DNA of 64,000 nt from assembly GCA_019203745.1 (NCBI GenBank), contig CP078104.1, positions 3,038,001-3,102,000 of the forward strand, written 5' to 3'. Position numbers and translations under genes: made by a program. The stretch is from Chryseobacterium sp. E1. GTDB taxonomy: Bacteria > Bacteroidota > Bacteroidia > Flavobacteriales > Weeksellaceae. Below are positions 30,584 through 40,137 of this stretch, piece by piece (the stretch's first letter is position 1; every line of letters begins with the position of its first letter). The notes under the pieces are model-generated. The model was not told the DNA's origin. It saw nothing but the letters and a program-made list of their open reading frames with translations, and ran no database searches.

Positions 30584-31189
30584 TTAATTCCTTATCCGGA
30601 AGAGTAGCAGTTCGGTTTCGGAAAGTATTTGGTATCCGAAATTGATTTCTTCCCAGATACTGATCAGTTTTTCTTTTGCCTCACGATCATCAGATACCAC
30701 AACGCAGTGGTCTGCATGGTTCCACTCCGGTTTGCCTTTCATATCAAATTTTTTATCCAGCCTTCTTGCTCCGGTTAAAATGGACAGAAAGTCAATATCT
30801 TCTGAATTAATATAATTCCGTCTGAGAATATTGGCTTTTATTTTTTCAGTCAGTAAGCTGGAATAGACGGCATTTTCTTTATTATTTTCAAATAGATTCA
30901 TCAGATACTCATGATCCTGCATTCTTTCTTTTGTCTCATCCGTTTCAAAAAGCCTGCAGATTTCTTCACTGAACCATTCTCTGGAGCCTAGAACCCTGTA
31001 TTCTTTTGTCGCTTTATTGTAAACCACCGGCCCGGCTCCGATAATATGTCCTCTTTCATCATCAGTATCATATATTTTATGTTTCCAGAAGACTATAACC
31101 ATATCCGGGGTATCAAAATATTCCCGGATTTCGAAGTCCAGGCTGATTTCTTTTTCTATGAGTGCTTGAACGTATTTCAGATCGATCAT
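30584..31189 (-). CDS. Immunity-like (Imm35/YrhB-like) protein
   Basis: A 201-residue cytoplasmic protein. The N-terminal 70 residues (IIGAGPVVYNKATKEYRVLGS) resemble the small alpha+beta domain of YrhB/Imm35-type immunity proteins. The C-terminal half has an unassigned alpha/beta pattern (EWNHADHCVVVSDDREAKEKLI). No toxin gene adjoins it. The assignment rests on pattern memory and is tentative. Confidence 0.45.
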   Translation of the reverse strand: MIDLKYVQALIEKEISLDFEIREYFDTPDMVIVFWKHKIYDTDDERGHIIGAGPVVYNKATKEYRVLGSREWFSEEICRLFETDETKERMQDHEYLMNLFENNKENAVYSSLLTEKIKANILRRNYINSEDIDFLSILTGARRLDKKFDMKGKPEWNHADHCVVVSDDREAKEKLISIWEEINFGYQILSETELLLFRIRN

Positions 31190-31200
31190 GAAGCTGGATT

Positions 31201-31911
31201 TTATATGTTAATCGTTACTGTTAAAGGTTTGTGATCACTGTGAATGGTCCATTTTTCATAAGCTCCGATTTCAACATTTTCTAATTTGTCGAGAAGATTT
31301 GATGAAACAAAGCAAAAATCAATATGGTAGGGTTGATCAATTTTCCGGTACATAAAAAGAGTAGGATCTTTCTCCTGTCCATGAAACTGGTTATGAAAAT
31401 GGTGGTAAGTACTTACAATATTTTTGGTCTTTAAATAATCAACAAGATGAGTATGATTATAAACTCTCCTGGGTTTATCCCAAATTGAATTGCTGTTGAA
31501 ATCACCTGCGAGAATTACGTTTTCGTGGTCCAGCAAATGACTGTAGAAATGAACAGCATTCCAGATCTGTTCTGTATAACAACTGTGTTTTTTAGGTTTC
31601 TGAGCCCATATTGCAAAAACAGTCAGATTAATCTCTTCGTTGTAAACGGATAGTGGTAAAATATATCTGAACTCAGGCTGATGAATGTCTAGCAATTTTA
31701 TTTTGAAATCACCAAATGAAAATACTCCAATTCCTTTATGAGGATTATCACCATACCAGAATGTATCATTGGGTTGTTGAGCATTGGGTCCAAATGATAA
31801 CCGTTCCGGGTTTTCACATTCAGGAATAATAAGAATATCCGGGTTTTCTGTAAGAATAAATTCAGCTTTTTTACGGAAAGCCATATTACAATTCCATGTG
31901 ATGATTTTCAT
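31201..31911 (-). CDS. Endonuclease/exonuclease/phosphatase (EEP) family protein
   Basis: A 236-residue metal-dependent phosphoesterase of the EEP fold. All core motifs are visible: ITWNCNMAFRKK, LIIPECEN (metal-binding Glu), LAGDFNSNS (Asp-x-Asn), YHIDFCFVS and the final catalytic HSDHKPLTV. No signal peptide. Substrate (DNA, phospholipid or nucleotide) unknown. The 30584 gene follows 11 bases after its stop. Confidence 0.87.
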   Translation of the reverse strand: MKIITWNCNMAFRKKAEFILTENPDILIIPECENPERLSFGPNAQQPNDTFWYGDNPHKGIGVFSFGDFKIKLLDIHQPEFRYILPLSVYNEEINLTVFAIWAQKPKKHSCYTEQIWNAVHFYSHLLDHENVILAGDFNSNSIWDKPRRVYNHTHLVDYLKTKNIVSTYHHFHNQFHGQEKDPTLFMYRKIDQPYHIDFCFVSSNLLDKLENVEIGAYEKWTIHSDHKPLTVTINI

Positions 31912-32026
31912 TTTTGGTTTTATAGTTTTGTTATAAATTACAGCTGAAGTAATGTTGAAGTGAGTATTTTTTTATGGAAAATCCAGTCTGATTTGTTGTA
32001 TTTCCTTTTGAGCGGACTGATCAGTT

Positions 32027-33006
32027 TTATCCGGCAGAATTCAGCCCAGACTTTTCGTTTTTCAAAATGGCTCTAATAGCATCAGAAATTTCAAACAATT
32101 TTCCGTTGTAGCTATTCCCAAGAAGGATTATGGTAATTTTTTCATTCAGATCAGAAACTAAAATAGCTTCATAGCTTCCGGACCTTCCATCGTGCAGATG
32201 CTCAATTAACTTTTTATCTTTAAATTTTGCCTGCCCTAGGGAAGATTGAGTTTCCGGCTGAGCAAAATGTTGTCCCAGTTCAAATAACGAGTCTGCATGG
32301 ATTAATGTATTGGAGTGAAGGCATTTCGACCATTTCAAGAGATCTTTAGTGGTTAAATAAGTTCCTCCGGTTATGGGCAGATCAGCTTTATCCGCTACTG
32401 AATTTTTATTAAATCCCCTGGCTATATTGTTCTCATTTTCAAAAGGAGTCATGATGGAGGCAGTCATTTTGCAGGGCTTAAAAATAAATTTTTCTGCATA
32501 TTGATTAAATGGTATTCCTGTCAATCTTTCAACAATAAACTGGCGCAAAAACAGATTACTGATGTTATAATCGTATTGGGTACCCGGTTTGAAATCCAGT
32601 GAATCTACAAGCTGCAATCCTTCAAAAAGGTCTTTGTCATTTTTAATATTTTTCCAGTTTACATTGGGAATTCCGCTCGTATACTGCAATAGGTTTTTAT
32701 GGTAACTTTATTGGCCCATTGGGGAAATTCCGGCATATACCGGGAAACATGATCTTCAATTTTCAATCTGCCTTGTTCCTGTAATTGCATCAGGGCAACC
32801 GCTGTAAATTCTTTGGTAATGGAACCAATATGAAACCTGTAATCAGGAGTGAGTTTTTTCGTTTTTGAAGCATCTGTAAAGCCAAAAGATGCGTCGTAGA
32901 TTATTTTATTATTTTTTGCAACCAGAACATTCCCATTAAAGGCTCCGGTTTGGGCTGACCGTTTCATCAGAGAATCAATCTGAAGGATCTTTTTTGCTGA
33001 GCCCAT
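32027..33006 (-). CDS. Serine hydrolase, class C beta-lactamase-like, frameshifted
   Basis: About 326 residues plus an uncertain N-terminus. The catalytic SITK (SxxK motif) is at HIGSITKEFTAVALM, the YxN motif is QYDYNISNLFL and the third motif is HDGRSG. A break near 32675 (A run in the VTIKN region) separates two frames. The true start is unclear: the sequence before 33006 contains FLFSTIFYF-like hydrophobic codons in another frame, suggesting a damaged signal peptide. Typical relatives are D-Ala-D-Ala carboxypeptidases and esterases. Confidence 0.75.
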
Positions 33007-33129
33007 GTACAGTTGGTCAGAAGTAAAAAATGGTGGAAAATAAAAATAACTTTTTATGATAGGGCATGGTTAATTTTTTCTTGGTTATTCGTTTTGTTTA
33101 TCAGTTCCGGGTTTTGTACTGTTATGATT

Positions 33130-33788
33130 TTAAAATAAAGGTTCACCATTGAGGTCCGTTGTCAGAACTTCACTCATATAATCAAAAAATGGACGCATGG
33201 CCAGTAAGGTTTGAACGGCTTCCTTTTGAAAATTGTCAGACAGAACTTCTTTGTCTGTGAATTTCCGCATGACGATGTATTGTTTTTTTCTGATTAAATC
33301 TATGGCAGGGTGGTTTTTATCAAACCCTCGGGGAGCTGTTTTTACAGAATCACCTTGAAGGGCTTCAAAATATCTGATGAAGGTTTCATCAGAGGTAATT
33401 TTTTCAATTTCTGTAGTACTGATTTCGAATTCTTTACGGATACGAAGTAAATCCTTTGCATCCGGCCCCAGAATCCACCTCCTACAAAACTGTTGCCGGG
33501 TTCGAGCTGAATATAATATCCGCCTCTCAGCATAGGTTTTGAACGGGAATATCCAGCTCCGAAATTGGTTTTGTACGGCGTCTGATCCTTAGAAAAACGT
33601 ACATCCCTGTAAATCCTGAAAATATGGATTCCTTTAAGATTGTCATATTCCTGAAGCTCAGAATAGATCTGATTAAAAAATACTTTATTTTCTTTAACAA
33701 TGGAGTCGTATTCGGATTTGTGGCTTGAAAACCATTCCCGGTTATTGTTTTCTCTTAAATGAGTGAGGAATTCAAATGCTTTTTTCAT
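33130..33788 (-). CDS. DUF2461 domain protein, frameshifted
   Basis: About 219 residues. It opens AFEFLTHLRENNNREWF and continues IYRDVRFSKDQTPYKTNFGAGYSR and YYIQLEPGNSFVGGGFW, the DUF2461 hallmarks. A lost base near 33472 moves the end to another frame, where it finishes FFDYMSEVLTTDLNGEPLF. Function unknown. Cytoplasmic. It is 32 bases downstream of the SMI1/KNR4 gene. Confidence 0.8.
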
Positions 33789-33820
33789 ATGAGAATGTTG
33801 ATTTTGTGGTGTACTACAGA

Positions 33821-34365
33821 TCAGGATTTTGCTTCGTTGATATATTCCAGGTAATCCTGTTCCAAATTGTTGATCTCTTCAATTAAAAAGTCGTACAGAT
33901 TTCCATCAAAAACTTCATAATCTTCCTCATCATATTTGTCATATTCAATTTTTATGACCCCGTTGTCGGTATAGGCCCTGTATAGATTTCCGCTGCGTTT
34001 GAAAAACAGTTGTCCCAATGGTTTTTCTTTATACTCAAGAGCTTCCTGGTGTTTTTCTTCAAACCCCATCCAGGATGGCATTTCCTCATCCTGTGAAAGC
34101 CCATATACAAAAAAGCCATATCCGAATTTCCAGCTCGGAAGAACATCAAATTCTTCAGGACGTTTCCATATTTCTTCTTTGACTTCAAAAACTAATGAGC
34201 CGAATGTGGTAAGAAAGTCTTTAATATCTTCGCTGAACGTAAAACCTGTTTTTTCTTCATATTCTGTGATTTGTTTTTCGGTGGCCGGATGTGCTATGGA
34301 GCCCATCACAAAAAGTCATCATTCAATTGCCTTTTTCTGTCCCAGAATTCTTCTTTTGTTGCCAT
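33821..34365 (-). CDS. SMI1/KNR4 (SUKH) family protein, frameshifted near start
   Basis: About 181 residues. The start at 34365 (MATKEEFWDRKRQ) joins the main frame after a T-run shift near 34309. The SUKH signature is seen as ATEKQITEYEEKTGFTFSEDIKDFLTTFG and the internal WMGFEEKHQE and VFDGNLYDFL segments. SUKH proteins are the commonest immunity proteins of polymorphic nuclease toxins, but no toxin gene adjoins this copy. It has a promoter-like element shared with the XRE gene. Confidence 0.75.
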
Positions 34366-34417
34366 AATTTTCGCTTAGGTTTTTATATAGCCAATGTTAA
34401 TCATGGCCTTATAAGAG

Positions 34418-34446
34418 CAAATATAAGTGAAAGTTTGGGGATAAAA
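34418..34446 (-). promoter_or_regulatory. Promoter-like element before SMI1/KNR4 gene
   Basis: On the minus strand, TATCCCCAAACTTTCACT is followed by TATATTTG (a TAnnTTTG -7 match, at 34418-34425), 53 bases before the ATG. Nearly the same string precedes the XRE regulator gene at 39983-40008. Confidence 0.55.
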
Positions 34447-34505
34447 AACGGATTACTTCTTTTGGGTATCAATCCATCAGTTTAAAGGCAATCTGCTTTT
34501 GTACT

Positions 34506-35535
34506 TTATTTGTGTGATAATATTACCTCTTTTATTTTTTGTGCCATCAGCCTGGCTGCTATTGGTGACCAATGGGTGTCATCAAAATAGTAAACATCCT
34601 TTTACGGTGTAATTCTTTTGTTAATATTTCTTTGGAGTTGATGTAGATGAATTTTTTATCCAGCTTTCCAAAATTATCAAAAAAAACAGGTTTGGTAAAA
34701 TTGTGCTTATCAGCAATATAATCGTAATACAAATCATATTTGTCTGGTGAAGGTAAAAATAGAAGGGTTATATTTTTTTCTTTAAGTTTCTCAGCGAGTC
34801 CGTTTAAAATTCTGTTGAGTTTAATGGTATTTTCGGGTAAATTATTTTGGATAGTATTATTCAGATCGTCATGATAAAAAAGCAGTTTATTGGAATGATT
34901 GCTAAATAATGCTCCGTATTTAACTCAACATTGTAAACCTGTCCATTGGCTATATAGTTTTTATCTGTAAAATATTTTAACGTAGAATAAGGAAATCTTA
35001 AAGTTGTACGTGAAAAGAAATTGTATTCTTCCTGAAGGGGCTGGCGGTTATGATTGACAATTATTGAATCAATCTGATGAATACCGATTTGGGCTGTATT
35101 GTCTATATTTTGTACGTCACGAATTAAATTCCGTTCCACACCCTGTAAAATCACATATTGAACTTTATAGGTGTCAAAAAAATTACCATTGCATAATTCA
35201 ATCAAAGTCTGGATCTGGTTGTTTGAAATAAAGCGGTTAATATGCAAAACACTGAAATCGTTGGCTAAACTATTCTGATAACCGGATTTACCTTGCTCTG
35301 AAAATGAATCTCCGATAGTCAGGATTTCATATGTTTTCTCTTTTGATTCAGACAGCTCAGTAAACTTTATTATAGGTTCTGATGAAGCTAGCTTTTCGTG
35401 GTAATTCTTATCCAGATCCGGAAGAAATCCTATCCGCAGCAGGTCTGCGTCGGTAGAGAAAAACACAGCCGTAATGATATATAAAGTAAAGAAGGGTGCA
35501 ACAAAGAATGCCGTTTTTATAATAAACCTTTTCAT
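34506..35535 (-). CDS. AlgX/AlgJ-like SGNH protein, frameshifted
   Basis: About 343 residues. An N-terminal membrane anchor (FIIKTAFFVAPFFTLYIITAVFF) precedes a periplasmic SGNH-hydrolase-like domain with the nucleophile motif ILTIGDSFSEQG and, after frame correction near 34880, the C-terminal catalytic DDTHWSPIAARLMA. This is the DHHW/AlgX arrangement for O-acetyl transfer to polysaccharides. Its start lies only three bases from the stop of the MBOAT gene, so the two form an acetylation pair for a surface glycan. Confidence 0.75.
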
Positions 35536-35538
35536 AGA

Positions 35539-36973
35539 TTAAAACTGAAAATAAATAAACTGTTGATCTTTGCCTGCAAACCAGAATATGGCAATGATAA
35601 TGGCATAATACATGGCATACCTTAATGGGCTTTTCCATTTCAATCCCAGTTTTGCAATAGCGTACTGCTGTTCTCTTCCTAACCATTCAATAACCATAAA
35701 GATTACTATAAGAAGCATAAGAAGGCTTGGTGTAATGGTTGGAATAGAAAAAGAGATTTGGAAAATATCCCCGAAATATAGGAAAATGCGTGTGTTATAT
35801 TTTCTGCTCTGAAAAATATCCACGCCAATACAGCCAGGGTAAACGTCAATATCATTTGAAAGAATTCTTTTACGGTAGGCAGTATATTTCCCTGTGCCAC
35901 TGTTTCCAGGTTATTACGGTTGGTTTTCATGATAATGGATGGCATAATGAAGAGCGCATTCAAAGCTCCCCAAACAATAAAAGTCCAGTTGGCACCGTGC
36001 CAGAAACCACTTACAATAAAAATAATAAAGGTATTACGGATACGCATCCAGTTTCCGCCTTTGCTGCCGCCTAATGGAATGTATAAATAATCTTTGAACC
36101 ATGAGGAGAGCGAAATATGCCAGCGTCTCCAAAACTCTGCGATATCCCTTGAAAAATAAGGAAATGCAAAATTTCTTAACAAATCTATTCCAAAAAGTCT
36201 TGCCGTTCCTATAGCAATATCAGAATATCCGGAAAAATCTCCATAAATCTGAAAGGCAAAAAATACAGCGCCTAATGCCAGAGTACTTCCGGACTGATCG
36301 GCAGAATTATTGAAAATCTGATTGGCAAATTCAGCACAATTATCAGCAATCACTATTTTCTTGAAAAGTCCCCAAAGTATTTGCCGTAAGCCGTCAACAG
36401 CCTGTGTGTAATTGAAAGTCCGTCTTTTTTGATCTGAGGTAACAAATGGGTTGCCCTTTCAATGGGGCCGGCAACAAGTAAGGGAAAGAAGCTCACAAAA
36501 ACAGCATAGTCCACAAAGTTACTTTCTGCTTTAATTCGCCCTTTGTAAATATCTATCATATACGAAAGCCCGTGGAACGTATAAAACGAAATACCCACCG
36601 GAAGAATTACCTGTAAAGTCCATGGGTTTACCTGCAGACCTACGTGAGAGATCGCTTCAGCAAAAGATTGTGCAAAGAAGTTATAATATTTGAATACCCC
36701 GAGAAATCCAAGGTTTATTGTGATGCTTAGCCAAAACCAGAAACGTTTTCCTTTCTGATTTTCTGCATTCTGCATTTTAAGACCAGTAAAATAATCTAAA
36801 AGGGTAGAAAACATCAGCAGAAATAAAAAACGCCAGTCCCAGCAGGCGTAGAAATAATAGCTTGCAAGAAGTAATAATATATTCTGAAGTCTGAGATTTT
36901 TGTTTGTGACCAACCAATACAGCAGAAATACTATGGGTAAAAATATGGCAAAGCCTATTGAGTTGAAAAGCAT
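35539..36973 (-). CDS. MBOAT family O-acyltransferase (AlgI-like), frameshifted
   Basis: About 478 residues with roughly eleven membrane helices. It opens MLFNSIGFAIFLPIVFLLYW and has LPVGISFYTFHGLSY, GPIERATHLLP, the DIAEFWRRWHISLSSWF motif and the catalytic His in SGFWHGANWTF. Frame breaks near 36355 and 35780 divide it in three. AlgI-like proteins move acetyl groups across the inner membrane for the periplasmic transferase encoded next. Which glycan is acetylated is unknown. Confidence 0.87.
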
Positions 36974-37052
36974 CTTTTATTCTGTCAGTTTTTTGAGTTG
37001 TGTTTAGATTGTTTGATGGATGGCTGTTAAAAAATGGTAAGGATATCCAAAT

Positions 37053-37595
37053 TTAATTTTTCAAATAAGTCTGTTCAAGAAGTTCAACAGATTCCGCTTC
37101 AGTCAATGGTGGTGTTTTATCTGAATTATTGGTTAAGTTGAGTGAAATCAGATTGTTATTTCTGACAGCATATAATAAGTAGGAAGTGAAGTCTTTATTA
37201 TTATATTGAGGACTGTTTTTAATAACTATTTTCCAGATAATGTATTTTTTTCTTCGTTTCGTTTTATTTCAGCAACTTCAGCTTTTACTCCCTTTGAAGA
37301 AGCCCAGTAATCAGCTTCCCAGGCGTAAAATTTATTCAGTAATTCCTGGTCTGTTAAACCTTCTTTATAAAATTCAAAATTTTCCGGCTTTCTTACTGAA
37401 ATCCGCATGCTTATCTTTTCACTTTTATTGGTTAAGTGAAACTGTCCTGATTCTTTAAGCTGGTTTCTGTATTCCCATTTTCCGGGAATTTCAAATAATT
37501 CGCCATTGATCTGGAAAGGCGTTTTCTTTTGTGCAAAAGACAGGATTGAAACCAGTAAAAAAGTAAGATTGAAAAAGTTTAAAGTTTTGTTTCAT
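37053..37595 (-). CDS. Small exported protein of unknown function, frameshifted
   Basis: About 180 residues. A T-run shift near 37572 hides a signal peptide (LTFLLVSILSFAQ). The mature part is an FQINGELFEIPGKWEYRNQL strand pair, a central charged region (AWEADYWASSKGVKAEVAEI) and a tail ending ESVELLEQTYLKN. Another break lies near 37237. No family recognised. Confidence 0.55.
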
Positions 37596-37708
37596 TTGAT
37601 GATAATGTTTAATAGCGAATTGTGATCATAATGTCACACAACGTCCAAATGTACGCAATGCATTTCTATAAACGATGCATTATTTTCGCTGGTGTTTGCA
37701 GGACGGTT

Positions 37709-38209
37709 TTATACTTCCAATATTGTGGTTCCGGTATTTTCATACCTTGTTTTTAAGGTTTTAATTTCCGCTTCGAACACCTTATATATGTCCTCAATTT
37801 CTCCGGGATAAAAATGAAGCCAGCGACTATGATCTCTATATGCTTTCTGCCCTTCAATTTTTTTTTTTTTTTTTTTCCTTTTGGATTCGTTCGGTATCAA
37901 AATTTTGTTGATGGTTAATTGATGCGGCTTCAGCATTTCAGAGAGGGTATCAAATTCAGGAATACTTAATCCGGTATTGCAAATTAAAATATGGTCTTCC
38001 GAATGAATGATTTTTTCAGACAGGTATTCAAGTTTTTTCTGGTCAGAATCTACTGATGAACGATAATTATATTTTTCAAGGATGTCAGAACAATTGACAA
38101 TTTTAAAACCTTTAAATTCAGAAATGTTTATATCCGCTTTAGGAACCTGTAAAGTCAAAATTATATGTATGTTCTTTTTGTCTAACAGGTATTTTCTTAT
38201 AAAGTTCAT
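37709..38209 (-). CDS. Cytoplasmic protein of unknown function with poly-Lys run
   Basis: A 166-residue protein with an alternating alpha/beta pattern (IHIILTLQVPKADINI, FKGFKIVNCSDILEKY, DHILICNTGLSIPEFDTL) and a conserved-looking YRDHSRWLHFYPGEIEDIY block. Six AAA codons in a row (KRKKKKKK) come from a 19-base homopolymer at 37858-37876. I do not recognise the family. The frame is continuous here despite the homopolymer. Confidence 0.5.
   Translation of the reverse strand: MNFIRKYLLDKKNIHIILTLQVPKADINISEFKGFKIVNCSDILEKYNYRSSVDSDQKKLEYLSEKIIHSEDHILICNTGLSIPEFDTLSEMLKPHQLTINKILIPNESKRKKKKKKIEGQKAYRDHSRWLHFYPGEIEDIYKVFEAEIKTLKTRYENTGTTILEV
37858..37876. repeat. 19-base T homopolymer inside a coding region
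   Basis: The run encodes six lysines of the minus-strand gene and is the longest homopolymer noticed in the window. Such tracts slip during replication and transcription, and they are also the hardest to sequence. Confidence 0.8.
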
Positions 38210-38336
38210 AATCTGTTTTTATAATGGTTCCGGGGTTTTATTCAGGAAGTTTTCGTTATGTCTTAAAAACATCTGGCTGGTTATATTTCCTCATTTGTTA
38301 TTAAAGTAATCAAGATGTTCGGTAATGACTTTACAT

Positions 38337-39269
38337 CTATGGAGATAACGGTATATTCAGATTGATTGATAATTCATTAAGATCTGCAACTTGTGTACTT
38401 CCGATAGAGGAGGAGGGAAGGGAGGTTGTGTTCCCGCCCATGATGTAGAGTTTATTGTCATATACTTCCGCTGCTGCGTGTCTGCGGGGAAGCATATTGG
38501 ACGATATCTGACGGAATTGGTTGGTTACCGTATCAAAATAAGCCAGAAAAGACTGATTGTCATAATCACCTACAATAAAGATCTTATTATCGGCTACGGC
38601 TAATGAATGGCCGGATACTCCAACAGGCATTTTATACTGATGGGTCCAGCGGTTTGTGCTAAGGTCGAAGACATCTATCAGGTTGGAAGAGGTACCATTG
38701 AAACCGCCGATCACATAAAGCTTATTATTTACAATTTTGCCTTTTGTTTCTTTGGGAGTGGGCATATCCGGTAACGGGTTCCAGGTATCCGAAGCAATAT
38801 CATAATATTGAAACTGATCAGAATATATAGGAGCACCGTTTAATCCGCTGCCGCCAAACACATATATTTTACCATTGTGTATGGCAGATCCGGAACTTCC
38901 TACATAATTAGGATTAAAAGCTCCATTTGTTATGGTATTGGTAGCAAGGTCTACAATTTCAAGATGACAGTTTCCTAAGCCGTTAAAAATATAGATCTTA
39001 TTATTGTAAGCTTCCGAGCTGGCAAATCTTTTGGAACTGAGGGTAGTATTGAAAATACTCCACTGGTTATGGGTAATATTATATTTTTCAACAGAACGGT
39101 CATCTCCCTTTTCCGTATAGCCATTGCTTATATAAATGTTGTCATTCACTATTACACTTGCTGCTGCACCTCTGCCGGCAGTCATCTTGGCGAGCTTTTG
39201 AAAATGGAGCGTCTGTGCATGAGCCAGCAATGAGCAGAAAAATGAAAGGAGAAATAATTTTGTTTTCAT
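38337..39269 (-). CDS. Exported kelch-repeat beta-propeller protein
   Basis: A 310-residue protein with a signal peptide (MKTKLFLLSFFCSLLAHA). It has about six kelch repeats of roughly 45 residues, each with the pattern NxxIYxxGG/NG..., for example NGKIYVFGGSGLNGAP, NNKLYVIGGFNGTSSN and DNKLYIMGGNTTS, separated by W-containing strands (NQWSIF, DTWNPLP, NRWTHQY). No T9SS sorting domain follows. A periplasmic or outer-membrane binding propeller is likely; the ligand is unknown. Confidence 0.85.
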   Translation of the reverse strand: MKTKLFLLSFFCSLLAHAQTLHFQKLAKMTAGRGAAASVIVNDNIYISNGYTEKGDDRSVEKYNITHNQWSIFNTTLSSKRFASSEAYNNKIYIFNGLGNCHLEIVDLATNTITNGAFNPNYVGSSGSAIHNGKIYVFGGSGLNGAPIYSDQFQYYDIASDTWNPLPDMPTPKETKGKIVNNKLYVIGGFNGTSSNLIDVFDLSTNRWTHQYKMPVGVSGHSLAVADNKIFIVGDYDNQSFLAYFDTVTNQFRQISSNMLPRRHAAAEVYDNKLYIMGGNTTSLPSSSIGSTQVADLNELSINLNIPLSP

Positions 39270-39323
39270 GGGTGTTGAGTTTTAATTGCCTTCTGTAAGC
39301 ATCGTGAAATTGTTCATGGTATT

Positions 39324-39331
39324 CAAATATA
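39324..39331 (-). promoter_or_regulatory. -7 promoter element before kelch gene
   Basis: The minus strand reads TATATTTG, a TAnnTTTG match, 55 bases before the kelch ATG. A good -33 element is not evident. Confidence 0.4.
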
Positions 39332-39386
39332 CACAGATGATTTTGAACCAGAATGAATACAACTTTGTTTTTCATCAAAATGAGTC

Positions 39387-39512
39387 CTCCGGAAGTCATA
39401 AGCGCATATGTTTGTTATAAAACGGGTACTCCGGAAGTTAAAAACAGCCTTGTTTGTAATCTCCGGAGTTCTCGGGAAGTCTTAAACAAGTTGCGGGAGA
39501 CAAAATAGCATC
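39387..39512. repeat. Degenerate 42-bp tandem repeat, three units
   Basis: CTCCGGAAGT occurs at 39387 and 39429 and CTCGGGAAGT at 39471, spaced exactly 42 bases. Units 1 and 2 also share TGTTTGT at offset 23-29. The third unit runs into the terminator of the XRE gene. Confidence 0.6.
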
Positions 39513-39530
39513 CTGTTTTGTCTCCCGCAA
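39491..39530 (-). terminator. Hairpin terminator of the XRE gene
   Basis: TTGCGGGAGACAAAA at 39491-39505 pairs perfectly with 39516-39530 around a ten-base loop. It lies 25 bases after the XRE stop codon and can also insulate the kelch promoter. Confidence 0.8.
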
Positions 39531-39554
39531 TATGGTTTGTAAAAAATGACAGTT

Positions 39555-39962
39555 TTATTTCTGAATCAGCTGCTCCAGCCTGGCCATCATTTCATCTTTT
39601 TCTTTCAGCATTCTTTCGTATAGCACAATCTTTTCTTCGTGTAGTTGCAAAACTTTATCTATAGGATGGAATGAAGGATTATAATTGATCCCATTAAGTA
39701 TAGCACCATTATCAAATGTATTCGCAATAATATTGATAGCCTGTTCATCATCCATATTCTCAATAGCTTCCACAGGAACTTTCAGAATCTGGGAAATCCT
39801 TTCTAAAATATCCTCGTCTACAGCCTCTTTCTGTTCCAAAAGCGAAATCTTCTTCTGGTTCCAGTCTTCACCAAGATCAAAAGCCAAAGCCTCCTGCTTA
39901 ATGCCCAACATCTCCCGAAAACGCTTGATATTTCTTCCCTGATGTATTTTTTTGTTTTGCAT
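39555..39962 (-). CDS. XRE-type helix-turn-helix regulator
   Basis: A 135-residue DNA-binding protein. The N-terminal helix-turn-helix spans about residues 10-65 (RNIKRFREMLGIKQEALAF, then WNQKKISLLEQKEAVDEDIL). The C-terminus is a charged coiled coil (HEEKIVLYERMLKEKDEMMARLEQL) suited to dimerisation. Such regulators usually bind their own promoter; a distinctive motif lies just upstream at 39983-40008. Confidence 0.85.
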   Translation of the reverse strand: MQNKKIHQGRNIKRFREMLGIKQEALAFDLGEDWNQKKISLLEQKEAVDEDILERISQILKVPVEAIENMDDEQAINIIANTFDNGAILNGINYNPSFHPIDKVLQLHEEKIVLYERMLKEKDEMMARLEQLIQK

Positions 39963-39982
39963 ATTTGTGTACGTTATAGAAA

Positions 39983-40008
39983 CAAATATAAGTAAAAGTT
40001 GGGGATAG
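39983..40008 (-). promoter_or_regulatory. Promoter/operator-like element before XRE gene
   Basis: On the minus strand, TATCCCCAACTTTTACT is followed by the -7 element TATATTTG (39983-39990), 21 bases before the ATG. The string matches, with minor changes, the element before the SMI1/KNR4 gene at 34418-34446. Confidence 0.55.
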
Positions 40009-40080
40009 GAAATGGGGAGTGGGGGTATTTTATCTTGTGATAAAAGAGTTATGTTGTTTGATACGAAGCCTTTTGTTTAT

Positions 40081-40110
40081 GGTACGAGCATGATGCTCGC
40101 ACTAGCGGGG
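40081..40110 (+). repeat. REP-like palindromic element, copy 1
   Basis: GGTACGAGC, then GCTCGCACTAGCGGGG after a short spacer. A 6-bp stem (CGAGCA/TGCTCG) encloses a three-base loop and is followed by a G-rich tail. It is related to copies at 53185-53216 and 53335-53364. It lies between the XRE regulator and the 40138 gene. Confidence 0.7.
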
Positions 40111-40137
40111 AATTAAAGGAACTTTAATCTCGTTCCA

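Noticed and set aside
39387..39512. 42-base repeats as a CRISPR array
   Set aside because: Only a 10-mer is conserved, there are just three units, no cas genes, and the spacing segments are themselves partly similar.
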